From NCBI GenBank assembly GCA_958299035.1, contig CATQJL010000001.1, positions 10,825,817 through 10,889,816 on the forward strand: a stretch of DNA of 64,000 nucleotides, read 5' to 3'. The position numbers and the translations under genes are program-made. Positions 12,277 through 22,352 of the stretch are shown one piece after another. A model generated the notes under the pieces. That model saw only the letters and a program-made list of their open reading frames with translations, was not told the DNA's origin and searched no databases. Source of the stretch: Cylicocyclus nassatus (taxonomy: Eukaryota > Nematoda > Chromadorea > Rhabditida > Strongylidae). The first letter of the stretch is position 1; the number at the start of each line of letters is the position of its first letter.

Positions 12277-12553
12277 TAGTATTGTATACGTAATCTGTAT
12301 TTTCGATTACCCCGCTATGCCAACTTCTAGCCCCGCAGGCTATACTTCAAAAAAAAAACCATAAAATCGATAAAATTGACACCGATCGATGACGAAAAGT
12401 AGCCTACGACACCCGCCCCTTCGAAGTGTATGTGTGCAAAGTTTGGTCCTGATCGTTTCAGAAATAAAAGTTTCTATTCAGAAATACGTATAAACAGACA
12501 CACACAAGCACACAGACACACACATACAAACAAACATTCACATTTATATAAGA

Positions 12554-13070
12554 TACAAGAAATTCTATTTTGATCGCTTCGTCAGTAAAATACGATTAGC
12601 ATGAAATTGTCTTACAAGAGAAGGATACCAACATTAGTAGGCAATTGAAGATGAGATGTATATTATTAGACGCGTCTTTGAACACTGACTCCATATCTGT
12701 TTTCCTTTTTTTGCGGAATGAGTTTCCGAGAAAAATTGTGGGCATTTGAACGTCCAAATTTGTCAAGGTTTAAGTGGCCTAAAATTTGGCGAAAAACTGT
12801 ACAAAAACGCCGAAAGGTGAAAAATCAGTTTTGTATCGAGTATATTGTTTGCAAGGAAGGAATAAAGCCGGTGGGATTTGCACAGGTATTGTTTTAGAGC
12901 TTTTCGCTGATCTTAAGTCACTCAATGCTCGGCGATTATGGACATTCAAACGCTCATAACTTCCTTAGGAAACTTATTACGCAGAAAAGAAAAGCCGATT
13001 TGGAATCAGCGCCTACCCTGCGAACTTGTTTTGTCACGGGTCTCATTCTGCCAATGTACTGCCTTTAAGG
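12554..13070. other. Spacer before duplicate copy B
   Basis: Non-coding. From about 12690 it contains two diverged versions of a motif with 'AATTTGTCAAGG' and 'CATTCAAACGCTCATAAC', which also opens copy B. This suggests a local tandem repeat that may have helped the duplication. The same motif is weakly visible around 1680-1815 and again in 22500-23700. Confidence 0.4.
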
Positions 13071-15601
13071 CTTGACAAATTTAGACTTTCAAACACTCAT
13101 AACTTCTTTCGAAGAGCTGATCCGCAAAAGGAAGACGGATTTGGAATCAACGTTCAATGCTCCACAAAGTCGTATAGGCTTCGTATGAAAAGGCTACTTC
13201 GTCTGATAAAGGTCCTCTTGTTTAAAAGAAACCTGTATGCACATGGATGGGCACTGGAAATGATAAGCACAGAGCTTCCTTTATAATCTCCTTCTTGTAC
13301 AGAATGAGCAAATTGTTTGATAAATGAAATGTTCAAGATTTCCAGGCAGTTACATATTTTTCTTCCATTCGCCTCGACGAAAAAACCAAATGCTCCAAAG
13401 TTGTGATTTCCTGATAAGTGAAAGTGTGATAAAAGTAAGCGAGACGCTTCACGAATTATTCCTAGGATGGGGATAAGAAAACAAGGGGTGGAATAAGCAA
13501 GATTTATATTGCAATCTTACAAATATGTACAAGCTTATATAAATTCTTAGGTCACATTATTTATGGTTATGGTACGCAGCTTTCAGCTGATTTTTTCTTC
13601 TGGCTGTTCGCAGCAATGGGAAGAAAAGTCATTGTTGCTTGTACAAATTGAAGCAGTGAGTAAAATTAGGTAGTTTGCTTTTTAGGGGAGAGTCAGTTCC
13701 ATAAAGTCTTATGTGGTCAAACAGAACGATTTGCATATGAAATACGATCAGGCTGCAGATGGAGTTGTTTACTCGTAAACAACTCAGACTTATATGTAAA
13801 GCAAAGAAATGAACAATTTAAACTATTTGAAAGAGGAACTTGTCTCTCCAAAATTCTTGCTCGCCCTGGGGTAAAACTGATTTTTTGGCAGGCTCTCAAA
13901 GCAACAAAGCAAGTCGAGGAGTTGAGAGGAAGACAAAGAGCAGTGGCTGCAATTAACGAAATTCAGTTGAGGTCGAATGCCGAGTGATGGACGAGCAGCT
14001 CGTCGCTTTGAAAAATGCATTCAGAAAACAACGTATGGAAAACAAGATTAAAATTTTGTTGAGCGCAGTTAGGGAAACTTGGGAACATAGCACTTTTCTC
14101 GAAAGTTCTGTCCGTTTTTTTTCATCGCTCACTAAAACTCAAAGATTACCAATCTACGGACGACTAGGGCACCGTCTGATTTGCATTTTCATCCTCTTTC
14201 TTACAGCTATATTTGCTCCCTGATCTACCCTGTTTTTGCAATGTTATCGCCATGGCTTTCTGAGCAGCTCAGCAGTAACGCTATATTTTGAATTTTGAAT
14301 AATTTTGTCTTGATTTCTCAGAGAGCGCTTGTAACTGTTATGTAAAGCAAACCTTTGGCTACATTGTACCCAATTTAGATTACATGGTCCACGTTTACTA
14401 GCCCGTTAAAATTACTTATATTATAAAAACCGCGGCTTTTTGATAACCTTCATTACGTAAAAGTACCGAAAATTTCCAAAAGCCGCTTTTTCAAAGCAAA
14501 CCACTCGGTTATGTTGATTTATAATGTTTAATAAAAATTATGTTCCAATTCACAGAAACTTAAAAGCTTCCTTGTATTTGCTGCAGTTGCGTGTTCCATG
14601 ACTTTGCCAAAAATTGAGACCTCCGAAGAATAATTTCGAAGCTAAAAACAGCAGATTAGGAGAATCTAAAAATGTCGTTTGTAATCCGGCAATTGCTCTA
14701 TTTGACCCATACTCAAGCCTTTTTAATCGTTGGAATAAAATCCTCAAAAACTATCCTTACATTGGGCAGATCCAAAATAAACTCTTATCTACAGTGATTT
14801 AGTTTTCACGGTATATAAGAACTTTATTTGACGAATTTGCATTAGAAAATGAGACGAGATTGATGCAGATATGTTCAATATGCACTGTTGCTACTCAGAA
14901 GCATCCTCGATATGATATTTCGAGATTTTTCTTTGAAGAATGGAAAAACTGATTGCATTGTTCTGTCTGAACTACTGAGCCTGCAAATTGTCTATCAAAC
15001 CGTCTAAATTCTAAATCAGTTTTTGTAAAATGCTAGAATGTATAATATTTATCTTGCAAATTATGTCGAATTTACTTTAGAACCTGGAAATCACGCATTG
15101 TTTTATTTTGAGGGACGGTACTTTTCCGGCACTCTACCTATAAATTCTAACTTTTGAAGTGTTGCAAATGTAGTAGAAGTACGTATTAGATAGTTTGAGA
15201 CAGAATCCAAAGCCTAATAAAAAATTTGAATTCTTAACTATTTGTACAGACATACGTTCAATACGAAATCGTATTGAAAAGACAATTTACGGAAAAAATC
15301 CGGTCATCATAAATTTTTCTTGGTGATCGAGTTTTCCATGAAGGGATAGGCTGTAAAAGCAAAAACGAAAATAAAACCAGAATTAATTGGACACTTTGGC
15401 GTTTTCAGCGACCGTTCCAAAATGCACAGTTTTATTTGCTTTTATTAGCTTTCATTGTCGCTGTGTAACAACAATTATTTCTTGAAGGCCAATAAAAAGC
15501 GTATAATTCTTCTTCTCCGAAACATCACATTCAGAAATGATTGGAAAAATGTTATGATTTGCAGCGATTTAGGTGCAAGATTTGCTTGTCAACCTAATTT
15601 A

Positions 15602-16334
15602 GGCCCGTATGCACGTACATCCCCGCGGGGAGGGGAGGGGATCTGAGAGGGGAAGCGTCATATCTCGCCAGTCTATGTATCTTTCTTCTTATTTCTCTGT
15701 CTTGGTTTTGAAGGTTCTCATACACTGATACTTGCGCATAACAGATGCCAGGATACTGCCATACAAGATTAGATATTCACTATTTCGTCTGATCCCCTGG
15801 GGATCCCCAGGGGATCATCTCACATTTTCAAAGTCATTTATCTTCCTGAAAGATCGATGAAAACGCTGCAAAATTGTACTGTGGATATACAACAGCACTG
15901 CTAAACATGTTTATGCTAGAAATGAGTGAAATCTCAAGATATCAAAATCTTCGATGAACCGCTGCTCGCGAGCCAGGGATTATCGAAAAAATCAAAATCT
16001 TCAGATTCCATTTGTTCTGTCGGAAACATGCTCAGCAGTATCGTAATATATCTTCAGTACAAGTTTACAGTGTTTTGATTGAATTTTCAGGAAGATTAAA
16101 GACTTTGAAAATGTGAGTTGGTCCCCTGAGGATCCCCAGGGGATCGGAAGAAATAGCGAATATTCAATCTTGCACAGCAGTAACCTGGCATCCATTATGC
16201 GCAGGTATAAGGGTATGAGAACCTTTATAAGCAAAATAGAGAAGAAGGAAGAAAGATATTTAGAGCAGTGAGATATGGCGCTTCCCCTCTCAGATCCCCT
16301 CCACTCCCCGCGGGGATGTACGTGCATGCGGGCC
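15602..16334. mobile_element. Harbinger-like foldback element with TTA TSD
   Basis: Termini are GGCCCGTATGCACGTACATC and its inverted counterpart, and both are followed by CCCCGCGGGG and GGATCTGAGAGGGGAAGCG. TTA occurs on each side (15599-15601 and 16335-16337), and copy A has no element here. The inverted similarity extends about 300 bases inward on both sides, so the 733 bases form a near-complete hairpin. Each arm contains the palindromic GGGGATCCCC. A 3-bp TTA target and GG-starting TIR suggest PIF/Harbinger. It encodes no transposase. Confidence 0.75.
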
Positions 16335-16763
16335 TTAGTGGGTAGAATAAAGGATACCGCCATAGCTGCCTATGGGAAAGTCGCGTTCCAGCACAAAACA
16401 TAGTCTTTATCTCTCTTTCTCTATAACTGATATTACGCTTTGTGAGAAATAAAAAAGTATCATCGCCCTTGAAGAATAAGCGAATTATAGTTCCGATTGC
16501 ACGTGTTCAATTCTCTTCACGTGGAACAATTCATATACTTTGGTGGGCGAATTTCCCTCCTCCCCCTTCCTATAGTAGAAAAAGTAGATTTTGAAAGACC
16601 CTACGCTCTCTGGCTCTGTTCTCCTCCCAGTTGTAATGGCAAGGCAATGTGTGAGCCCGAATGTATTGTGAAAGGTAGCATGTATGCCGCACTAGCAATG
16701 ATTCGCTATAATTTAGCCTATATGCAAAATACATTGATCATTTAGCTGATCATGGAACTGATG

Positions 16764-16771
16764 GTATAAAT
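16764..16771 (+). promoter_or_regulatory. TATA box of secreted peptide gene B
   Basis: TATAAATA lies about 34 bases before the ATG, in sequence matching the promoter of gene A. About 180 bases upstream are roughly 90% identical between the two genes. Confidence 0.6.
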
Positions 16772-16797
16772 AAGCTGCGTTCGTCATTTTATAAAAA

Positions 16798-18813
16798 ATG
16801 GATTACCTTGTATTCATTCTTCCCCTTTTCTTCTTCAGTATTATTCCGGTCCCTATCACGATGAGAGTTACCCGTAAGGACAAACCTGGGTTTCTTACGC
16901 AGTGCGCCAAAGTATGTGAAGAAACGGCGAGGAAAGTGGAAAAGGTGAGCATCATTCTATTTAATTTCCAACTTTTAACTTTTGTTGAAGTCATAGCAGA
17001 GTAGTTTTTTGCAAAGAGAAGAGCCATGTAGCTAACTTTAGTAACAAGTCTATTTTCAATTTTCTACAAGTTGAGAACATCAGTAGTGGTAGCCTTATTT
17101 TGTGCGTTTTTGCGTGACGTCAAATAAAGTACATTACCGCTCATACGTCAAAAACAGCATTGTTCCAATTGAACTCGTCGCATCGCCATGTCTTGGGTTC
17201 CAGTAAAAAAAATTCTGAATCCAAAGGCAACATTCTAAACTTTGCTGCACAAAACCGCCCATATCGCTGTAGGCTGAACGTCTGCGAGCGTGGCGCGTGC
17301 TGCCGCCGACAGCATAATAAGCGCCAATATAGCCCGCTGGACACTGATTTAGCTATGCGCCAAAGACGTTCGCGAGCGTTCAGCCTACAACCACTATGGG
17401 CAGTTTGTGAAGTCGAGATACTTAGCTCGGTGTGGTACATCTTTAAATACACTGCCAGTCTAGATCGGCGGGCAGAACTCGCAACAGGTGGCTTGTAGTT
17501 TAGGGTCAAAGGGGACTTCGTAAAAATTCGCAAGACTCAAACGGCACTTCGTCTTTGTGCCAAGCCCTGATGATGGGCGGTCATATTTCGTAGATTTGCC
17601 TATGGCTTACTCAAAGCACACTGAATAGTCACACTAAATGAGTAACCTACCGTAAGCATAAACCAGTTAATAAAGTATGCCCTATCGTGTACTTGCTGTA
17701 TCCAGACAGGCACATTAACACAAAAAAAGATGCGTCTTGTTGACCTGAATCGAAGATTACACTTGGATTTAGAAATTGTTCATTCTACCAAGATATGACG
17801 TTGCGGCGCTGATTTCGGCAAAGTCCCTGTGGAGTTCGGTCCTTTTTCAACAAATTAAAGCGGTATTTCGTAGAAATCACAACCTTCCTTTGTCTACCAG
17901 AATTTCATCTTGTTTTTGGTGACACAGTGGCGAGAGATTGTACCATGATAAATGGATACTGAGAAGGGAAGTAACCGAAAGCACCATGATCTTTTTTATG
18001 ACATTTAGCCTTTGATTCAACTGGCTTCGCCAAGGCGGGGCTTTGTGAAGTAATTAAGGCAGCTCGCGCCCGCGACGCACCTGCGTCTCTCTCGCTCCGG
18101 TGCTCTCTGATCACTAGCTAGCCGTATTAGGTCACGGAGCCCCGCCTTTCCGAAGCCAAGCCAGTTGAATCAAATGGTGTATCTCAAATCTGCATTCGCT
18201 ACCAGCAAAGCCTTTTAAGAAGTTTATAAATATTTTCTAATGAAATTCCTTTGGTACGAGCGGAAACCATCGCTGTAGGGCTGTTGCGGGTTCCAGGTTA
18301 GTGATCATTGATGATTTGTATCGTAATCAGACTAATTGCTGATATAGTGAAAAAGGAGAAAAGGAGATTTTGCAATGCCTATTAACCTCCGGCAATAGCT
18401 CAACTTTGTCATCAAAAAAATTGGAAAAAATTTGCATAACTCCTTCGATTCAGAAAACCGATTTGTAGATAGCGAGCATAGATTTGTGGTCAACTTTTTA
18501 AAACGACACGACGGTTTTTATATACATCTTATCGCAAAGGCCACGGTGATCTTGGTTTAATCCTTTGTGATTTACATGAAGATGAAGTTGTGGAAGAATG
18601 AAGTTTTTCTCTGAAAGTACTACTCTTTCTAAGAAAACAAATTGTTATGATTATCTGCACAACTATTGTACATGAATAATTTTTGCTTTACGTGAATATT
18701 TTCAGAAAAAGGCAAGGAAACTCATTTTCAACGCAAAGACCAGGAAATACGTGTGCAACAGTTATTGTGCCATGTATATGAGAAATAGAACAAAAGTGTA
18801 CACCGGAAATTAA
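16798..18813 (+). CDS. Small secreted Cx3C/Cx3C peptide, gene B (two exons)
   Basis: Exon 1 is 16798-16944 (49 codons) and exon 2 is 18706-18813. They join in phase 0 between GTGAGC and TTTTCAG and give 84 residues. The signal peptide (MDYLVFILPLFFFSII) is nearly that of gene A, and both Cx3C pairs are kept (QCAKVCEET and VCNSYCAMY). The segment between signal peptide and first cysteine is almost unrelated to gene A. In the shared Cys-containing part of exon 1 nearly all differences change the residue. Exon 2 lacks about twelve codons found in gene A and runs past the old stop, ending TGN. AATAAA follows at 18838. The splice sites, cysteines and frame are intact, so it looks functional. Confidence 0.7.
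17257..17401. repeat. Hairpin MITE, copy in intron B
   Basis: Orthologous in position to 5241-5386. Arms GCCCATATCGCTGTAGGCTG and its inverted partner ending AACCACTATGGGC enclose a GC-rich centre. The arms pair with a few mismatches. Confidence 0.65.
18011..18174. mobile_element. GC-cored palindromic MITE, copy 2
   Basis: Same element and same intronic position as 5996-6167, with TTTGATTCA and TGAATCAAA ends. It differs by small indels, so it was present before the segmental duplication. Confidence 0.7.
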
Positions 18814-18837
18814 GGAGCATCAATTTGTGCAATTCCC

Positions 18838-18843
18838 AATAAA
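18838..18843 (+). promoter_or_regulatory. Poly(A) signal of gene B
   Basis: AATAAA lies 25 bases after the TAA stop, within a 3' UTR about 90% identical to that of gene A. Confidence 0.6.
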
Positions 18844-19563
18844 GACCTTACATATTGTAGGATGTGTGTAAAAGATTTGCTTTTCCTAGCCAAAGTATGG
18901 AGATAATTTTCTAGCGCATGCGAAGTATTACGTAAAAACTGGTTAGACTTAGGCCCATGCATCAACATTGGCGCGAAAGTGGGATCGCAGCTTAGAAGAA
19001 AGCTTCAAATCTTGAAGCTCCGAATATCTGGACTTCACGCTGTCTATCTATCCGTAAGCATTCCCAGCATCCTTCAGTATTAACATATTGAACAAGGGCA
19101 AGAAGCTGTACAAACCGCATTTTTCAGCTTTTTGGGTGATCCCCTAATAATCCCCGGTGGCCGACCGTCTTTTCTTGAAGGTCGTTTTTAATCTTGGAAT
19201 TCAACGAAAACTATCCAAAGTGGTACTGTTCGTCTAACCCAACAGTGCTAAGCATGTTGCCGATAAGTACAAATGAGTTTTGGAAATATCGAATGTTTCG
19301 ACAAACCCCAACTTTTGACCTTTCGGCTTGTGGTTAATTGTTATCATGATTCAAACACATCATTTGCTCTTATCAGAAACACGTTTACGAGGAAATGGTC
19401 AGAACGTAACCCAGCTGTTCCAAACAAGCTATATACCATGGACTCGTCTTAAAAAGCTAATTTCAAATATTTTTTTTAGCTGTCAAGTGACTACCTGGAA
19501 GGAGTTATGAGCGTACAGATATGAGGAACTTTTCGAGTTTCAACGAATATATTTCCCTGAAAG

Positions 19564-20937
19564 GGTTCGGCACGAACTGGCACCAGGGAATTTTCAAAAC
19601 GAAGTCCTCCTTGATTTTTGCTAACTTTTACGAAGTCCCCTTTGATTCTAAACCCTAAACGTAAAAAACCCCAAAAAACGAAACGTCAACTAAAAAAACG
19701 TCGCAATTTGTCGTCAAAAACGATATACCCTTTGAAGCCTCACACACTCGACAAAAGCGCACATCTAGATCAACGATGACAATCAATAATTCGTAAATTT
19801 TTTAATGCAATTCATACGGCCCTTACAATTTATATGTACTTTGAATAAGCTCTACTATTACTGTACGAAACCTGGTGTTATTTTGTGAACTGTGGATTTT
19901 CTTATGATTTTATGTATGTAACAAAAAGGGAGGAAAGGAGGGTCGTATCTGGGTTGCATCTAAATTTCTTCGGAGCTATTGAAGCTTGTTGGCTGAATTT
20001 TGCTGTAAGAGGCCATCCTCCTATTTTCCCTCATAAAAATTGCAGGCTGTTTTATAACTTCTCTGATAAGTTACAAAATTTTTAGTTTAAAAATCCCAGT
20101 TTTTGCTTTTTAGGATCGCATCTAAATTTGCGAGAGTCGCATCTAAATTTTTTCGAGCTTACTGCTCCTCAAGAGCTGAAAACTTTTCCTTTGGAAGTCT
20201 GGGAACTATGCTACAGAACCTGTGCTTTGCAACCTCTCAGTCTTTTCCTGGCCTTAGTTACAAATTTTCAAACTATCGTGCTCATGCACGTTTTTGACGT
20301 CGTTCTGGACGGCGCTCAAGCTATTCTTTTCGCGGGAAAAATTGTGGAAGAGGTAGGAAGTAAGCTTCTTAGTCGAAATCATCATTTGTAGTTCAAGAAT
20401 GTCATTTTTTCTCCGTGCAAAAATTTGTGTCGCCTGCGGGAATCGAATTTGCAGGCCTGAAGTATGCCTGAAAATTCAAAAAAAAACTTGCAGATTCTCA
20501 AACATTATTGAAGGTGTGTATGTGTGCTACAGATGATGGACGCACCCACTGGCCTAGAAACTCTGCTTCCGAAGCCTCACTGAAGTTCTCACGCAGGTGT
20601 TTTTTGAGATTGACATTGGTTTATGCAGGTTACCGCGAGGAAAGTGGGCAGGAGAAATAAGGGGGATAAATGGGTGAGGGTGGGAGGGGAGGGGGGAGGG
20701 GGAGGGGGGGGGGTCCTACGGATGGATATCCCAAGGGGGGTCGTAAATGAGGGTTCCGGATCGCATCAACACGCTTGACCCTGCTTCAACAAAATCCGAC
20801 ACCAATACTTTTTATCTGACGCGATCAAAGCAAAGCTTGCAGCCTTTTGGTCACCATGTTCGATGTTGCTGAATAGAAAACAATATTACAGTACAACACT
20901 TATTTTCTGCAATTTAGCTAACCTTTGATATAACCAC
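19564..20937. other. Intergenic, nothing recognised
   Basis: AT-rich sequence with a G-rich run at about 20675-20712 (many GGGAGGGG repeats, possible quadruplex). Short open frames at 19885-20391 overlap in two frames and have no domain. Around 20430-20570, minus strand, there is an A-box-like TAGGCCAGTGGG and a TTCGATTCC-like stretch, but spacing and stems do not make a tRNA. Confidence 0.4.
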
Positions 20938-21287
20938 TGTTGATGATTTCTGTATCATCAACCAATGAACTCTATGTTTTAGATAGCCTACGGAATCTCC
21001 GTAGGCTAAACTGTGAGCTACTCACTCTTGAGTATCTAATCACTCAAGAGTGAGTGGTACCCGTGCGCCAGGAGTGTAGCCAATCGGCGGCATCTCCATT
21101 CAAGCACCAACTCCTGTACATTGTACCCTGTACTCGGTTCAGCTCCGCCTTCCTTCGTATATAAGGAGCCACCGAATGTATTGGAGGTTGCTCCCCGGTC
21201 CACACCGGGACACCTCACTCTTCTTCACGACTAATCTACGCTCGTGCGAATAAATCTATATTGCACAACCTCGTCTACCCCTAATCA
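20938..21287 (+). mobile_element. Possible solo LTR or LTR remnant
   Basis: Starts TGTTGATG and could end AATCA. It contains TATATAAG at 21158 and AATAAA at 21249, the spacing expected for the R region of an LTR. It is followed after three bases by TGGTACCCACC, which could be a primer binding site. Two perfect small hairpins lie in the upstream part (20984-21008 and 21021-21054). No second LTR or coding remnant is nearby, and a MITE begins just downstream. Edges are inferred. Confidence 0.4.
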
Positions 21288-21306
21288 CTTGGTACCCACC
21301 AAAACC

Positions 21307-21462
21307 ACCTTGGCTCCTGGAAGGCGGAACTTTGTGATCCAATTGAGGCCGCTCGCGCCCGCGAGTCTGCGTCTCTCTCGTACGCGTGCTCTCTGGTCAT
21401 TACCTGCCTCAACTAGATCACAAAGCTCCGCCTTCCAGAAACCAAGCCAAATGAATCAAAGG
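21307..21462. mobile_element. GC-cored palindromic MITE, copy 3
   Basis: The inverted arms with GGAAGGCGGAACTTTGTGATC and GATCACAAAGCTCCGCCTTCC pair almost perfectly around the GC-rich core. The left TTTGATTCA terminus is missing, while the right TGAATCAAA is present. It lies directly after the LTR-like sequence. Confidence 0.65.
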
Positions 21463-21639
21463 GTAGCAGGCCCGGCCTCGAGCGGACCTGCCAGTGTATA
21501 TCCCTCTCCTATAATATAAACTCGTTCCAAAAACACGAGACGGCTAGAATGGTGCGCTCACTGTATGGCTTTAGCGTTTGTTTTGAATAGGCGCCAGAGA
21601 CAGAACGGTACCTAAACGTTGAGAGAGCGCGACGGTGCA

Positions 21640-21745
21640 ATGATGAGCACAAGAGGACGCAGAGGTCCTGGTGCGAACGAGAGCTCACGACACGCAGGGT
21701 GCGCTCTCGTTCGCGCTAGGACCTACGTTTTTCATCATCACAGCT
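21640..21745. repeat. Imperfect inverted repeat
   Basis: AGGTCCTGGTGCGAACGAGA and, inverted, TCTCGTTCGCGCTAGGACCT form a stem around a 20-base loop. Weaker pairing extends outward (GATGA/TCATC). It lies just before the tandem array. Confidence 0.5.
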
Positions 21746-21772
21746 ATTGCACACTCTGCTGCTGTATTTTAG

Positions 21773-22352
21773 CGATATGATCCACTTTCCGCCCAAATTT
21801 TGTGAAAATCCCCAAGATCCTCGCTTATGAGTGCCCTTGCTTTAAGCAAATTCAATTTTTCTCGCCTATATGTGAGCGAGAGTGCGAGAGTGATGTTGTG
21901 GAAGGAAGCTGTACAGTGATTCTCAGAGCAGAGCACTGTTTTAGCATGATATAATCCACTCCGCCCAAATTTTGTGAAAATCCCCAAAATCCTCGCTTAT
22001 GAGTGCTTTTGCTGTATGCGAACTCAATTTTTCTCCCCATATGTGAGCGAGAGTGCGAGAATGATATTGTGGAAGGAAGCTGTACAGTGATCCTCACAGT
22101 GAAACTATTTTATAACGAGATATACCACTTTCCAGTTAAATTTTGAAAAAATCCCCGAAAATCCCACTTCTGAAGGCAGTTCTTTGCTTGAATTCGTTTG
22201 TTCTCACCGCTGTATCCATTTTCCGCCAGATTTTGTAAAAATCCTCAGAATTCTCGCTTTTGAGAGCTCTTGCTCGACATGAATTCATTTTTTCTCCCAT
22301 ATGTGTGACCGAGAGTGCAAAAATGACATTGTGGAAAGATGCTGTACAGTGA
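21773..22352. repeat. Tandem array, unit about 170 bp
   Basis: Units begin near 21773, 21948, 22117 (shortened) and 22208. Each contains 'CCACTTTCCGCCCAAATTTT', 'AAAATCC', 'TGTGAGCGAGAGTGCGAGA' and ends near GGAAGCTGTACAGTGA. Units 1 and 2 are about 90% alike, and the later ones are more diverged. The minus-strand frames across it (21769-22390) are repetitive translations, not a protein family I recognise. Confidence 0.75.

Larger units (their letters stand above)
10208..12553 (-). mobile_element. Helitron-like element, split by a nested TIR insertion
   Basis: Read on the minus strand it starts TCTTATATAAATG at 12553, passes a GT-rich microsatellite and the family's conserved 'GCACACATACACTTCG' and 'GTAGGCTACTTTTCGTCATCG' segments, and ends GCCAGCTAG at 10208. 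The flanking bases are A before TC and T after CTAG, as Helitrons leave. No Rep/helicase is encoded. It contains repeated ATCGATTTTATCGATTTT and GGGAGTTGGCACAG modules. A 1552-base mariner-like element (10725-12276) interrupts it. Without that insertion it is about 0.8 kb. Relatives are at 23925-24335, 59265-59568 and 60887-61406. Confidence 0.6.
16945..18705 (+). other. Intron of secreted peptide gene B
   Basis: This 1761-base intron is colinear with intron A. It holds the hairpin at 17257-17401 and the GC-cored MITE at 18011-18174. Its first 200 bases differ from intron A at about five sites. Open frames in it (17141-17533 and 17160-17498) are two readings of the hairpin element. Confidence 0.6.
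13071..19563 (+). repeat. Segmental duplication, copy B
   Basis: This is the downstream partner of about 1815-7980, in direct orientation. It carries the paralogous secreted-peptide gene (16798-18813), the same two intronic hairpin elements, and a 733-bp foldback (15602-16334) absent from copy A. The site of the copy A MITE is empty here (19511-19518). Open frames that look long in one copy are broken in the other (for example 7147-7524 against about 19080-19460), so only the two-exon gene is conserved as coding. Confidence 0.85.

Noticed and set aside
20430..20575. tRNA-like A and B boxes on the minus strand
   Set aside because: The boxes are too far apart, and the T-arm and acceptor stems do not pair properly. 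At most an old tRNA-derived fragment.
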